DNA from: Methanoregula sp.
GTDB taxonomy: Archaea; Halobacteriota; Methanomicrobia; Methanomicrobiales; Methanospirillaceae
Length of the DNA stretch: 64,000 nt
Direction of reading: 5' to 3'
NCBI GenBank assembly: GCA_041645435.1
Contig: JBAZQB010000001.1
Coordinates: 558,001 to 622,000 of the forward strand
This document shows, piece by piece, positions 1 through 8,739 of this stretch; within the stretch, counting starts at the first letter, position 1, and each line of letters begins with the position of its first letter. The position numbers and the translations under genes are program-made. A model generated the notes under the pieces. It was not told the DNA's origin and did no database searches. It saw nothing but the letters and a program-made list of their open reading frames with translations.

Positions 1-689
1 GTCCGTGTTCCTGTACGATAACCCCGGATATCGATCGTAAGCCCCAGTACCGTTGCCCGGGAAAGAGCGTTAGACACAAGCGGGATTATAATCGGTGCAA
101 TGCTACGGATTTTTCCCAGTATGCCGCTGCCCGGGTTATACCCGCGTGCCAGCTGTGCTTCATGAATCCGTTTCCCTTCGATCTGGAGGGTTGGGATGAA
201 CCGCAGGGCGATAAGGAACATAAGGGTATAGTCAATGGGAATTTTCATACGCTCCATAGTATGAACAATATCCCGCGGCTGCGTCGAGATTACAAAAAGT
301 TGGAAGACGCAGATGAGGATCATGAATCGGAGGGTGAGAACAAGCCCGAAGTCGATCGCACCGGTAGTGATCGGGAAATGTCCCCCGATTCCTGGAATCA
401 CTGACGGAATCAGATAACCAATCGTCTCTCCGCTGGGCATCGTGATGATGGTGAGACCAAGGAGAATGACACTCATAAAGGCGATCAGCTTGAACTGCTG
501 CATCACTTCGGTACTAAGGCTGGCTCCATATGCAATAATAAGGATAACGATGACCAGCAGGAAGAGGAACAGCAAATTTGTTGACAGGATCGACATCAGA
601 CCAAACAGGAGTATGAATGCGATCTTGGTAAACGGGTGGAGTCTATGGAAGAATCCGTCTTTGTGGACATAGGCAAGAATCTCTGCCAT
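1..689 (-). CDS. ecfT: ECF transporter transmembrane T component (EcfT/CbiQ family), partial
   Basis: Energy-coupling membrane subunit of an ECF-type importer; it connects the ATPases to the substrate-binding S protein. The reading frame starts at ATG 689 (MAEILAYVHKDG) directly after the TAA of the ATPase gene and runs off the left edge, so the C-terminus is missing; about 229 residues are visible. Hydrophobic helices lie near residues 24-55, 67-85 and 115-140. The family's Ala-Arg-Gly coupling motif is visible as AQLARGY, with a second related motif IDIRGYR near the window edge. It is the last visible gene of the S-A-T operon, with gene order and contact as expected for a co-translated transporter. 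Confidence 0.9.
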   Translation of the reverse strand, partial: MAEILAYVHKDGFFHRLHPFTKIAFILLFGLMSILSTNLLFLFLLVIVILIIAYGASLSTEVMQQFKLIAFMSVILLGLTIITMPSGETIGYLIPSVIPGIGGHFPITTGAIDFGLVLTLRFMILICVFQLFVISTQPRDIVHTMERMKIPIDYTLMFLIALRFIPTLQIEGKRIHEAQLARGYNPGSGILGKIRSIAPIIIPLVSNALSRATVLGLTIDIRGYRTGTR

Positions 690-2147
690 TTATGCACTCC
701 CCGTCATGATAGTGTCAGAAACAATCTTTCCTTTCTCCATGGTTACAACCCGGTCTGCACAGATTGCGGCAATTTCCCGGTTATGGGTGATGATAATAAT
801 CGTATGCCCCTTCTGCTGGAGGGCTTTTAATATTTCAAGGACAAGGCGCGCCTCATTTCCGTCAAGGCCGGTGGTTGGCTCATCCAGCACAATGATTGCC
901 GGTTGCATGGCAACCACACAAGCGATGGCAAGCCGCTGTCGTTCACCGCGGGAGAGCCACCGGGGGTAGAGATCTTTTGTATGTTCGAGCCCGACTTCAG
1001 ACAGGGCTGCATCGATGATTCTCTCCCCATCGGTTATCCCGAGGTTCTTTAACCCGAATTCCACCTCCTCTCTTACGGTATCGGCAAAGAACATGTGATC
1101 CGGGTTCTGGAATACAAGACCGACATGCCGGGCAAGATCGGTAATTGTGCATTCACGAGTATTTTTACCTTTGACCATTACATCGCCACGGGTGGGTGTC
1201 AGCAGACGGTTAAAATGCTTGACCAGCGTGGTTTTCCCCGATCCATTCTCCCCAACGAGTGCAATAAATTCCCCCGAGTGGATGGTAAGGCTAATAGAAT
1301 CAAGAGCCAGGATGTCCCCATATGCATAGGAAAGGTCCTGAACCTGAATAATGGGGCTGGATAATTCCTCGGTTTTATCGTCATGAGTAATTGCGTTATC
1401 AGGGGTTCTGATGCCCGAAAAGTCCGCTATCACGATCTTTCTTAAACGATCATCGGCCAGCACATCACCGGGTTTTCCGATAGCACTGATAGTTCCGTTC
1501 TCCATCACCACAAGGGTATCGACCATGTCCTTGAAATGAGCGTACTTGTGTTCGATGAGAAGGATGGTTTTTCCCTGTTTTTTCAAATCGGTAAGTATTG
1601 CAACGATTCGCCTGGTCGCATGCTCATCCAGTTCGGACGTGGGTTCATCAAGAATTAGGATATCATTTCCCAGCGCCAGTGTTGCGGCGAGTGCTACCCG
1701 CTGCTTCTGTCCCCCGGAGAGATTATGTGGGGAACGATTGCAGAGCTCCGTAAGATACGTAGTGGTTATGATAGAAGCGAGCCGTTCTTCCGTTGCGGCA
1801 ACATCCAGCCCCCGGTGTTCGATAGCCGAGATGATCTCTTCTTCAACCGTTGTGAAGATCATCTGGGCTTCAGGATCATCAAAGACAATGCCGATCTTTT
1901 GTGCCAAAGCCGTAAGATTGGAATAGTCTTTGACATCCCGTGCATCAACCATTACCCGCCCTTCTTTTTTCCCTCCATATTCGTGGTGGAGGATACCTGC
2001 AGCTGCAAGACAGAGTGTGGTTTTACCGGAACCAGATGGCCCGGTCACCATGATACAACTGCCCTCTGGTAAAGAAAAAGAGAGATTTTTCAGAGCTTTT
2101 TGCACGGAGTGGGGATATGTATAACTAACGTTCTCGAGCCTGATCAT
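690..2147 (-). CDS. ECF transporter ATPase, two ABC domains fused (EcfA-A')
   Basis: Cytoplasmic motor of the ECF importer. At 485 residues it is a tandem of two complete ABC ATPases. Domain 1 has Walker A GPSGSGKTT near residue 37, signature LSGGQKQR near 144 and Walker B ILILDEP. Domain 2 (from about 265) has Walker A GENGSGKTT, a variant signature LSRGERQR and Walker B IIVLDEP. In many ECF systems these domains are separate genes, so the fused chain acts as a built-in heterodimer. Its start overlaps the S-component stop by four bases (ATGA), and its stop directly abuts the T-component start. Confidence 0.93.
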   Translation of the reverse strand: MIRLENVSYTYPHSVQKALKNLSFSLPEGSCIMVTGPSGSGKTTLCLAAAGILHHEYGGKKEGRVMVDARDVKDYSNLTALAQKIGIVFDDPEAQMIFTTVEEEIISAIEHRGLDVAATEERLASIITTTYLTELCNRSPHNLSGGQKQRVALAATLALGNDILILDEPTSELDEHATRRIVAILTDLKKQGKTILLIEHKYAHFKDMVDTLVVMENGTISAIGKPGDVLADDRLRKIVIADFSGIRTPDNAITHDDKTEELSSPIIQVQDLSYAYGDILALDSISLTIHSGEFIALVGENGSGKTTLVKHFNRLLTPTRGDVMVKGKNTRECTITDLARHVGLVFQNPDHMFFADTVREEVEFGLKNLGITDGERIIDAALSEVGLEHTKDLYPRWLSRGERQRLAIACVVAMQPAIIVLDEPTTGLDGNEARLVLEILKALQQKGHTIIIITHNREIAAICADRVVTMEKGKIVSDTIMTGSA

Positions 2148-2668
2148 TCCTGTCCTCGTGACAATACCCTGCTGGAAGGTATGTAGAGGATTTGGACGAT
2201 AATCGCATTAAATACCGCAGTTATGACAACGATCGGTACAAATACAATAATAAATCCTTCTAAGGTGGCGTACTTTGCAAGGATCTTGGGCGCAACTGCG
2301 ATGAGTGCAAGAGCAGCAAAGGCAAATCCGCTTGCAAGTGTTGAGAGAAACGTTGTGACAACGGGTGCGAACTGTGACCGGTTCTTTAAGACAGCATATA
2401 TGCCGAAACAGACCAGTGCCCCTATAGGTTCGCTGATAAGGTTGGCAGGAGGGAATATGGAACCGGATATCAGCATCGAGAGGATACCAGCAACAAGCCC
2501 GATACCCAATGCCTCAAAGACTTTCGGCCGGATAAGGATGATCGCAAGACAGTAAAATGCGATGATCATGTTCGGTGTGAGCGGCGTATGAAGCATTGCA
2601 AGGAAATAGCGAAGGATCGCTCCGATGGCAAGCAGGATTCCGACAATGGCGATATCTTTTGATTTCAT
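2144..2668 (-). CDS. ECF transporter substrate-specific S component
   Basis: Membrane protein of about 174 residues with roughly five or six hydrophobic helices and an N-terminal MKSKDIAIVGILLAIGAIL segment like that of many S components. It should bind the small molecule (vitamin or amino acid derivative) imported by this ECF module. The layout somewhat resembles the TrpP-like group, but the substrate cannot be assigned from sequence. An in-frame GTG lies nine bases upstream at 2677; ATG 2668 is chosen because the family begins with this segment. It is the first gene of the transporter operon. No riboswitch fold was recognised in the upstream 230 bases. Confidence 0.8.
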   Translation of the reverse strand: MKSKDIAIVGILLAIGAILRYFLAMLHTPLTPNMIIAFYCLAIILIRPKVFEALGIGLVAGILSMLISGSIFPPANLISEPIGALVCFGIYAVLKNRSQFAPVVTTFLSTLASGFAFAALALIAVAPKILAKYATLEGFIIVFVPIVVITAVFNAIIVQILYIPSSRVLSRGQE

Positions 2669-2904
2669 GGTAAACACATCATTTGACCGATTTGGGTTAA
2701 TGGATTAGGGAGCACATAAGGATTCTGGAACGGATCCAATTGACTAAGTTATACGCTGATGTATATTTTTATTCATTCGTGTATTAAAATGTAACTTATT
2801 TTAAAATGGAACAAATCCGGATTTTGCTACACCGGCACGCACATCCGTTTTAATGTCAGGTATTATGTTCCGGATAATCTTTACGAGGTATGGAGGTAAC
2901 CTGT

Positions 2905-3524
2905 ATGACACTCCTTGTCCTGTATTATTCGATGTTTGGCCACGTACACGCAATGACAGAAGCAGTGGCAGAATGTGCAAGGCAAGTATCTCGCACGGTA
3001 GTAATTCTAGCCCGGGTTCCTGAAGTCCTTCCTGTACCAGTCCTGGAAAAAATGGGAGTCGCAGAAGCCTAAAATTTTTCGCTCACATTCCTGTATGTAC
3101 GCCCCAGCAACTCGCAGAGGCCGATGCAGTAATTTTCAGGAACCCTACCCGTTTTAGGAATATGTGCGGCCAGATGCGCCAGTGCTTTGATGCTACCGGG
3201 GGGATCTGGAAAGCAGGAGCCTTGTCAGAAAAAGTCGGGAGTGTATTTACCGGTTCGGCAACCCTGCATGGGGGGCAGGAATCCACAATCCTGAGTTTTC
3301 ATGTAACTCTCCTGCATCACGGCATGATCATTGCCGGATTGCCCTACGCCTTTGAAGGACAGCAGCGAATAGATAAGATAACCGGTTGTTCCCCGTACGG
3401 ATTGTTAACAATTGTAGGTAATGACGGGCAGAGATGGCTAAGCGAGAACGAACTGGCCGGGGCACGATTCCAGGGCAATTATGTTGCGGGAATTGCGTTG
3501 AGACTTGTGCAAAAAAATCCGTAA
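2905..3524 (+). pseudogene. wrbA: WrbA-like NAD(P)H:quinone oxidoreductase, frameshifted
   Basis: Flavodoxin-fold quinone reductase gene broken by a single-base frameshift. The first frame (ATG 2905, preceded by GGAGGT) gives MTLLVLYYSMFGH and ends at TAA 3070-3072; homology continues one frame over from about 3072 (IPVCTPQQLAEADAVIF) to the stop at 3524. The total, about 206 residues, equals normal WrbA length. The FMN-binding loop normally reads GTPTRFGNM; here it is RNPTRFRNM, with both glycines changed to arginine, which suggests real decay rather than only a sequencing error. Later motifs (SGQMR-like CGQMR, HHGM, SPYG) remain. The gene stands alone, with no operon partner. Confidence 0.8.
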
Positions 3525-3583
3525 TAATTTGATTTTTCCAGCATATTCCATTACCCCGGAATAAAACTCTTTTTCATCATCGC

Positions 3584-3595
3584 TTTTTAATAAAT
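3584..3595 (+). promoter_or_regulatory. TATA-like element before malic enzyme
   Basis: TTTTTAATAAAT lies about 70 bases upstream of the malic enzyme ATG. This would allow a leader of about 40 bases ending in a GGAAGGG ribosome binding site. Assignment is by sequence and position only. Confidence 0.4.
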
Positions 3596-3661
3596 TCTCT
3601 TCATTGCCATGGCAAGGTTCATTGCCTTTCACATGCACTTTTCGTATAAGGAAGGGTTGCG

Positions 3662-4876
3662 ATGCTGTTTTCTCCGGGAAGTGATGACATTTACAAAGAA
3701 GCGCTTGCCCTGCATGCGAAACACAAAGGAAAACTTGAGATCCGTTCAAAGGTGCCTTTAAATAACAAACACGATCTTTCCCGCGCATACACCCCCGGCG
3801 TTGCAGAGGTCTGCCGCGAGATTGCCAAAGACCGGAATCTCGCGTATAAATACACGTTAAAAGCCAATACGATTGCCATCGTTACTGATGGTTCAGCAGT
3901 TCTGGGCCTCGGAAATATCGGCGGGTATGCAGCTATTCCGGTAATGGAGGGAAAGGCAATTCTTTTTAAGGAATTTGCCGGTATTGATGCATTCCCGATC
4001 TGTTTTGAGAGTTATGAGACCGATTTTGCCGACCAGGTAAAAAACATCGCGCCGGTCTTTGGCGGGATCAATCTTGAGGATATTGCCGCTCCTAAATGCT
4101 TCGAAGTCGAAGATGCGCTCCAGGATATCGGTATTCCGGTGATGCACGATGACCAGCACGGGACAGCAGTTGTCGTACTTGCAGCACTGCTCAATGCCTG
4201 CAAAGTGACCGGCAGAAGATACGAGGATCTTAATATTGTAATATCCGGGGCAGGAGCAGCGGGTTTTGCCATCACCCGGCTCTTAAAATGTATAGGCTAC
4301 AACCCGAATGTCTGCACCCGGGTGAACGAAATTATTGTCTGCGACACCAAAGGAACGATCTGCCGGGGAAGAGAGGGGCTATACAAAAACAAGTACAAGT
4401 TTATCCTTGCTGAAGAGACAAACCGCCCGGGGCTCTCCGGTAAACTTGAGGATGCGATGAACGGCGCTGATGTCTTTATCGGTGTTTCGGCCCCCAATAT
4501 TGTCACGGAAGATATGGTACGATCGATGAACAAGGATGCTATTGTATTTGCAATGGCAAACCCGGTGCCGGAGATTTGGCCGGATGCAGCAAAGAATGCC
4601 GGTGCTGCTGTTGTCGGTACCGGCCGGAGTGACTTTCCCAACCAGATCAATAATGTGCTGGCATTCCCCGGCATTTTCCGGGGGGCCCTTGACGCCCGTG
4701 CCACCCGGATAACCGATGAGATGAAGATCGCTGCTGCCCATGCGATTGCCAGTTGTGTCCCAAAACCCCAGCGCGAGCGGATTATGCCCAATATCCTTGA
4801 TAAAGATGTGACCCGGGTCGTCGCAAAAGCAGTGGAAGAAGCAGCAGTTAAATGCGGGTGCAGCAGGCCTCTTTAA
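3662..4876 (+). CDS. NAD(P)-dependent malic enzyme (oxaloacetate-decarboxylating)
   Basis: Converts malate to pyruvate and CO2 with NAD(P) reduction, linking C4 acids to pyruvate in the cytoplasm. The 404-residue chain matches the short form of the family, without the C-terminal phosphotransacetylase domain found in many bacterial enzymes. Visible signatures are the N-terminal AYTPGVAEVCREI, the TDGSAVLGLGNIG segment, the metal-site region IPVMHDDQHGTA and a Rossmann ISGAGAAGFAI motif near residue 195. GGAAGGG sits eight bases before ATG 3662. It is transcribed alone; the next gene is convergent. In a methanogen it would most likely serve anaplerosis or NADPH supply (inference). Confidence 0.93.
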   Translation: MLFSPGSDDIYKEALALHAKHKGKLEIRSKVPLNNKHDLSRAYTPGVAEVCREIAKDRNLAYKYTLKANTIAIVTDGSAVLGLGNIGGYAAIPVMEGKAILFKEFAGIDAFPICFESYETDFADQVKNIAPVFGGINLEDIAAPKCFEVEDALQDIGIPVMHDDQHGTAVVVLAALLNACKVTGRRYEDLNIVISGAGAAGFAITRLLKCIGYNPNVCTRVNEIIVCDTKGTICRGREGLYKNKYKFILAEETNRPGLSGKLEDAMNGADVFIGVSAPNIVTEDMVRSMNKDAIVFAMANPVPEIWPDAAKNAGAAVVGTGRSDFPNQINNVLAFPGIFRGALDARATRITDEMKIAAAHAIASCVPKPQRERIMPNILDKDVTRVVAKAVEEAAVKCGCSRPL

Positions 4877-4945
4877 CAAAATTAACAGAAGTACTGTGTC
4901 AACAAGCACTCATAAAGAATATTTTGGGAAATTTCAGAAAAAAGA

Positions 4946-5248
4946 TCAATGGGCTTCGTGTGCATATCGTTGAGCAGCTTCGCTTCCGGTTACACAGAAG
5001 TCATGATACATGAGACCGAGTTCGGCCTGGACGGGACAATTCCTGCAACTGCAATCATGAGCCTCCGATGTGCTAACCGGGCTTTTTCCGGTAATACAAT
5101 AGATGAGTTCTCGGTCGTCACATGATTTCTGGGGATATGATGGGCATTTCGAACAGGAACATGCAGACTTTTTAACTGCCATACATTCCTTTCGGTCGCG
5201 GGCATTTTTCTGCCAGGAATTATCAAGCCATTGTTCAAAGGCATCCAT
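4946..5248 (-). CDS. DUF2769-type cysteine-rich small protein
   Basis: Protein of 100 residues with two Cys clusters: CSCSKCPSYPQKSC followed by YCITGKS, then CSCRNCPVQ followed by FCVTGSE. This repeated C-x-C-x-x-C-P pattern is typical of the methanogen DUF2769 family, whose function is unknown; metal or iron-sulfur binding is an inference. The start is placed at ATG 5248 (MDAFEQWLDN) because it lies just after the stop of the upstream thioredoxin-like gene (5257); a longer frame from 5308 would overlap that gene. The close spacing indicates one operon and perhaps a shared redox role. Confidence 0.75.
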   Translation of the reverse strand: MDAFEQWLDNSWQKNARDRKECMAVKKSACSCSKCPSYPQKSCDDRELIYCITGKSPVSTSEAHDCSCRNCPVQAELGLMYHDFCVTGSEAAQRYAHEAH

Positions 5249-5256
5249 ACTAATCG

Positions 5257-5655
5257 CTATCCATATCCGGTTATCTCGTAATCGATAGCTGTCGAGTTCT
5301 TTGCACATTCCTTGCCATGGATAAGCACTTCTTCAACCATTTTTTTAAGGAGTGCCGGGTATACTGCACCGACCATTTCCTGCACAGCTTTGCCATCGCA
5401 GAAGAACTTGAATGTTGGCGTGCTCTTCACGCCATAGCGTTCGGATGTCCACGGGTTTGTGACAATATTGATCTTTGCAAAGAAAACGGCATTTTTAAAT
5501 TCTTCTGCATAATTTCTGAAATACGGCTCCATCTGGTGACAAAAAGTACATGAAGGGCTATAGAACATAACGGCAACAGGTTTTGTCCCTTTCTCCACCA
5601 TTTTTTCCCAAACAAGATCATCGACTTCTACAAGCAGTTCTTCGGTCATATGCAT
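5257..5655 (-). CDS. Thioredoxin-like protein with CTFC active site
   Basis: Thioredoxin-fold protein of 132 residues. The active-site motif near residue 36 is SPSCTFCHQM, so the redox pair is C-T-F-C instead of the classical C-G-P-C. The cis-proline loop (KSTPTFKFF) is present at the usual distance. No signal peptide is visible, so it is cytoplasmic. A likely reaction is thiol-disulfide exchange; the two residues between the cysteines tune redox potential, so its partners may differ from those of ordinary thioredoxin. It precedes the DUF2769 gene by eight bases. Translation could also begin at the in-frame ATG 5649. Confidence 0.85.
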   Translation of the reverse strand: MHMTEELLVEVDDLVWEKMVEKGTKPVAVMFYSPSCTFCHQMEPYFRNYAEEFKNAVFFAKINIVTNPWTSERYGVKSTPTFKFFCDGKAVQEMVGAVYPALLKKMVEEVLIHGKECAKNSTAIDYEITGYG

Positions 5656-5927
5656 CCCCGCTCAGCCAGACATTAGGGGATGCTGTTCAAATAGTTTGTC
5701 CTGCCGGCATAAGGAGATCGGATCCCCACTTTGGAACTGCGGAGGCCCGAACTACTGCGCTCTCGATACCCAGAATATTGATTATGCATAGTCCTTCATC
5801 AGCACATTATGATTTTAACGCGCTCCGCTCAGCACGAAATGCAGGATAAGTCAGCTCTCTCCTGTCACTTTCTTTTATTGCACTTGCGATGCATATGTCC
5901 ATCAGGTACTAAAGGAGGGATAGTTGA

Positions 5928-7358
5928 ATGCTGATGCGGATTGGCGGGAAAGATGCCGGAGGACCTCATGGCAGCTGGATCGAAGTAAAAAATCCGGCTA
6001 CCGGAGCATTTATTGATCGGGTGCCGTCCGGAACACCGGAGGATGTCGCTCATGCTGTAGATGCGGCGGATGCGGCGTCCGGGGGCTGGAAGAAAAAACC
6101 CATGCGGGAGCGGGGAATGATCCTGTTTCGTGCCGCCGGGCTGGTACGGGAGCAGCATAAGGATATCGCTCACATCCTGACCCTGGAGCAGGGAAAACCG
6201 CTCCGCGAATCAATCGATGAGGTCAGGGGTTTTGCCAATATTTTAGAGTTCTATGCCGGGATCTCGGCTCACTCAACCGGTGAGGCTGTTCGCCTTGGCC
6301 CGGCCGGTGACTGCATCATTGTCCATGAACCCTTAGGAATCTGCGGAGCGATCATTCCGTGGAATATGCCGGTTATCATCATGGGCTGGAAGGTGGGTCC
6401 TGCACTCCTTGCCGGAAATACAATGGTGCTCAAACCAGCGTCAACGACCCCCCTGTCCACCCTGAAACTCGCAGATATTCTTGATAAGGCCGGTCTTCCA
6501 CCGGGAGTGCTCAATATCGTGACTGGCAGCGGGGAGTCCGTTGGAGCGGCTATTGTCCGTCACCCCCTTATCCATAAAGTTTCCTTTACGGGCAATTGTA
6601 AAACAGGTGAAAAAATCCGGAAGATGGCATCGGGAACGTTAAAAGATCTTACGCTGGAACTCGGGGGATCTGACCCGATGATTGTTATGGATGATGCCGA
6701 TATAGACAATGCTGTAGAAGGAGCGCTCCGTGGCCGGTTCTACAATGCAGGTCAGGTATGCTCCGCTGTAAAACGCCTTTACGTACACGAGAAAATTGCC
6801 GATACCTTTGTCAGGAAATTACAGGTGCGGGTAAATGCCCTGAAAGCAGGAAACGGCCTTGAACAAGGAATCGATCTGGGACCCCTGAACAGCGCAGGAC
6901 AGCGAGAACAGATTTCTGACCTGATTACTGATGTTGCGGACAAACAAGAAGGAACAATTCTTTCTGGGGGTTTCTCTCCTTCCGGACCTTCGTACAATGC
7001 CGGGTATTTCTACAATCCTACCCTGGTCTCGGATGTCAGCCCGGGCTCACGGCTCCTGACCGATGAGATCTTCGGGCCGATCCTGCCGGTGATGAGGATA
7101 CCGGATCTCGATACGGCAATTATTGAAGCAAACCGTTCTCGGTACGGACTTGGCGCCTCGGTCTGGACAACCAATCTTGCAACAACAAAACGCGTGTTTG
7201 ATGAGGTCCATGCCGGTATCATCTGGGTGAACCGCCACCTTACCGTGCCTCCCGAAATCCCATTCGGGGGCATGAACGCAAGTGGTATCGGCCGGGAGAA
7301 CGGCTCTCATGCACTGGAGAGTTACAGCCGGACCCGGACACTGTTTCTGGGGTGGTAA
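5928..7358 (+). CDS. NAD(P)-dependent aldehyde dehydrogenase
   Basis: Complete 476-residue member of the aldehyde dehydrogenase superfamily, oxidising an aldehyde to its acid with NAD(P). Seen in order: the EQGKPLRES segment, cofactor motif GSGESVGAAI with SFTGNCKTG, the general base Glu in LELGGSDP, the catalytic Cys in NAGQVCSAVKR, and the C-terminal EIFGPILPV and PFGGMNASGIGRE. GGAGGG lies close before ATG 5928. Length and motifs fit the succinate-semialdehyde/lactaldehyde type, but the substrate is not determined. CofA-type lactaldehyde dehydrogenase of F420 synthesis is one possibility. It is divergent from the thioredoxin-like gene and not in an obvious operon. Confidence 0.93.
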   Translation: MLMRIGGKDAGGPHGSWIEVKNPATGAFIDRVPSGTPEDVAHAVDAADAASGGWKKKPMRERGMILFRAAGLVREQHKDIAHILTLEQGKPLRESIDEVRGFANILEFYAGISAHSTGEAVRLGPAGDCIIVHEPLGICGAIIPWNMPVIIMGWKVGPALLAGNTMVLKPASTTPLSTLKLADILDKAGLPPGVLNIVTGSGESVGAAIVRHPLIHKVSFTGNCKTGEKIRKMASGTLKDLTLELGGSDPMIVMDDADIDNAVEGALRGRFYNAGQVCSAVKRLYVHEKIADTFVRKLQVRVNALKAGNGLEQGIDLGPLNSAGQREQISDLITDVADKQEGTILSGGFSPSGPSYNAGYFYNPTLVSDVSPGSRLLTDEIFGPILPVMRIPDLDTAIIEANRSRYGLGASVWTTNLATTKRVFDEVHAGIIWVNRHLTVPPEIPFGGMNASGIGRENGSHALESYSRTRTLFLGW

Positions 7359-7365
7359 TTTTTTT
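7359..7365 (+). terminator. Oligo-T terminator after aldehyde dehydrogenase
   Basis: A run of seven T residues follows directly after the TAA stop, as expected for archaeal intrinsic termination. Confidence 0.45.
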
Positions 7366-7760
7366 GGCCGGTAAAAAGGTGGATCTTTATTATTTAAATG
7401 AACAAAGCATGTAAAAAAATATGATGTTTTCCCGTTTCAGGGCCTTTTTGAGGTACGACGGGATTAGGATTATTAAATTTTTACTTACCAAAATCGCCGG
7501 GAGCGTGTCCTATTGGGGGCGGCAACGGTCATCGTATTTGAGGTATGGAGGCATCAGCCCTCATCATATCTTTAGGTAAATACCAGCGATACCGATACAA
7601 AATGGCAATTGATCAACAAAATGTGTTGAAGAACTAGGATTGTTCTTGGCAAGTGGTGTTAACCCAAATCTATTTTTTCTTGGCAGAAATTTTCTCTCAA
7701 AAAGATATTGCACATTTTTTTTTAAATTACGTAGCATCCCCATCCAAATAATTGCGGTTG
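7366..7760. other. Intergenic region between convergent genes
   Basis: About 400 AT-rich bases between the aldehyde dehydrogenase and the 3' end of the kinase/nuclease operon. Several T and A runs (for example a T9 run near 7720) could end transcription from either side. I see no convincing coding frame or RNA fold. Confidence 0.5.
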
Positions 7761-8660
7761 TTAAAATTGGTACTCCGGTGCTTTCCGGTACTGCTCGAAA
7801 TAATTCCCAAGAAGATCATTTTCCCGTTCCTTAAGCTGATGCGGGAGGACTGTTTTTTCCATTGTCTGGAAAGAAAACTGCAGTTCCTTACCGTCCCAGG
7901 AGTTCCTGCTAAGATCTGATAATTTTTCAGCACAATTCCCGGACTGGCCGATAGAGCAAATCTCCTGCGAACCGGCATCGAACAGGATATACACGCCCGG
8001 TCCTGCGGGAACCGTCAGTGTTTTTTCTGCCACGAGTGTTTCACGAACACTCCACGTGAGCCCCATCCAATCCGGTTCCCCGGGTTTTCCTGCAGGAGGC
8101 AGCGGCAGGAGACTCGGTCCCCCAGCCGGGTTATCCTTCTGGTCAGCATCTAGTTTCCCTCCCCGTAAATTTTCTTTCCTTGTCGTGGACTTTCGGTAAC
8201 GCGGGTGGAACCGGCCGAAATTGCAGAGTGTTGATTCCCCGCATTCCTGCCGGCACTGGTACAGGAGGTAGTTTTGCATGCCCCGTCTCCCGTTTGTCGT
8301 GGCATCGAGCGGTGCGGCAGAACACTCGTATTCAAAACCTTCTGCATCCTGCCAGGCCCACAGGGCCGGAGCTTCCGTGTGAGGGTCAGTCCATGGCATC
8401 AGATCCCTGCCCCGGAGCTCCATGCGGAGATCATGCAGCCGCTGGTGGAGCGTCCGCCGGGTCTCCCCAATGTACATGAGGATGTCTTTTCCCACCGGCC
8501 GTATGCGATAGAGCCCGGGCTCTTTGGGAATCATTCGGAATTCGGGTTTGTCTGCGGTGAACGGGACCCACGGGGTCCAGGGAAGAGCAGTCCTGATTTC
8601 CGGGACGTTCTCCGGCTCATTGACCCCTGACGGGGATTGCTGGTCGGGATGGGGCATCAT
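7761..8660 (-). CDS. Protein with two GIY-YIG nuclease-like domains
   Basis: Unusual 299-residue protein. Domain 1 (about residues 48-165) shows PGLYRIRP, then MYIGETRRTLHQRLHDL, matching the GIY and YIG strands and the catalytic Arg of GIY-YIG nucleases. It continues into a conserved-looking segment with NFGRFHPRYRKS. Domain 2 (about 215-299) shows GPGVYILF, then CSIGQSG, and ends with ERENDLLGNYFEQYR, resembling the terminal catalytic-Glu helix. Domain 1 has the Arg but reads GMQNYLL where the Glu helix is expected; domain 2 keeps a Glu but lacks the Arg. It is the last gene after the vWA-PP2C-kinase cluster, 79 bases downstream. A DNA- or RNA-processing role is inferred, not shown. Confidence 0.7.
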   Translation of the reverse strand: MMPHPDQQSPSGVNEPENVPEIRTALPWTPWVPFTADKPEFRMIPKEPGLYRIRPVGKDILMYIGETRRTLHQRLHDLRMELRGRDLMPWTDPHTEAPALWAWQDAEGFEYECSAAPLDATTNGRRGMQNYLLYQCRQECGESTLCNFGRFHPRYRKSTTRKENLRGGKLDADQKDNPAGGPSLLPLPPAGKPGEPDWMGLTWSVRETLVAEKTLTVPAGPGVYILFDAGSQEICSIGQSGNCAEKLSDLSRNSWDGKELQFSFQTMEKTVLPHQLKERENDLLGNYFEQYRKAPEYQF

Positions 8661-8739
8661 TCGTAATCATAAATAGGCGGGTGACAGGATAATGGTGGCG
8701 GGGATTTGTAAAAAAAGTCTCTTCCCGGTGATCTTTTCC

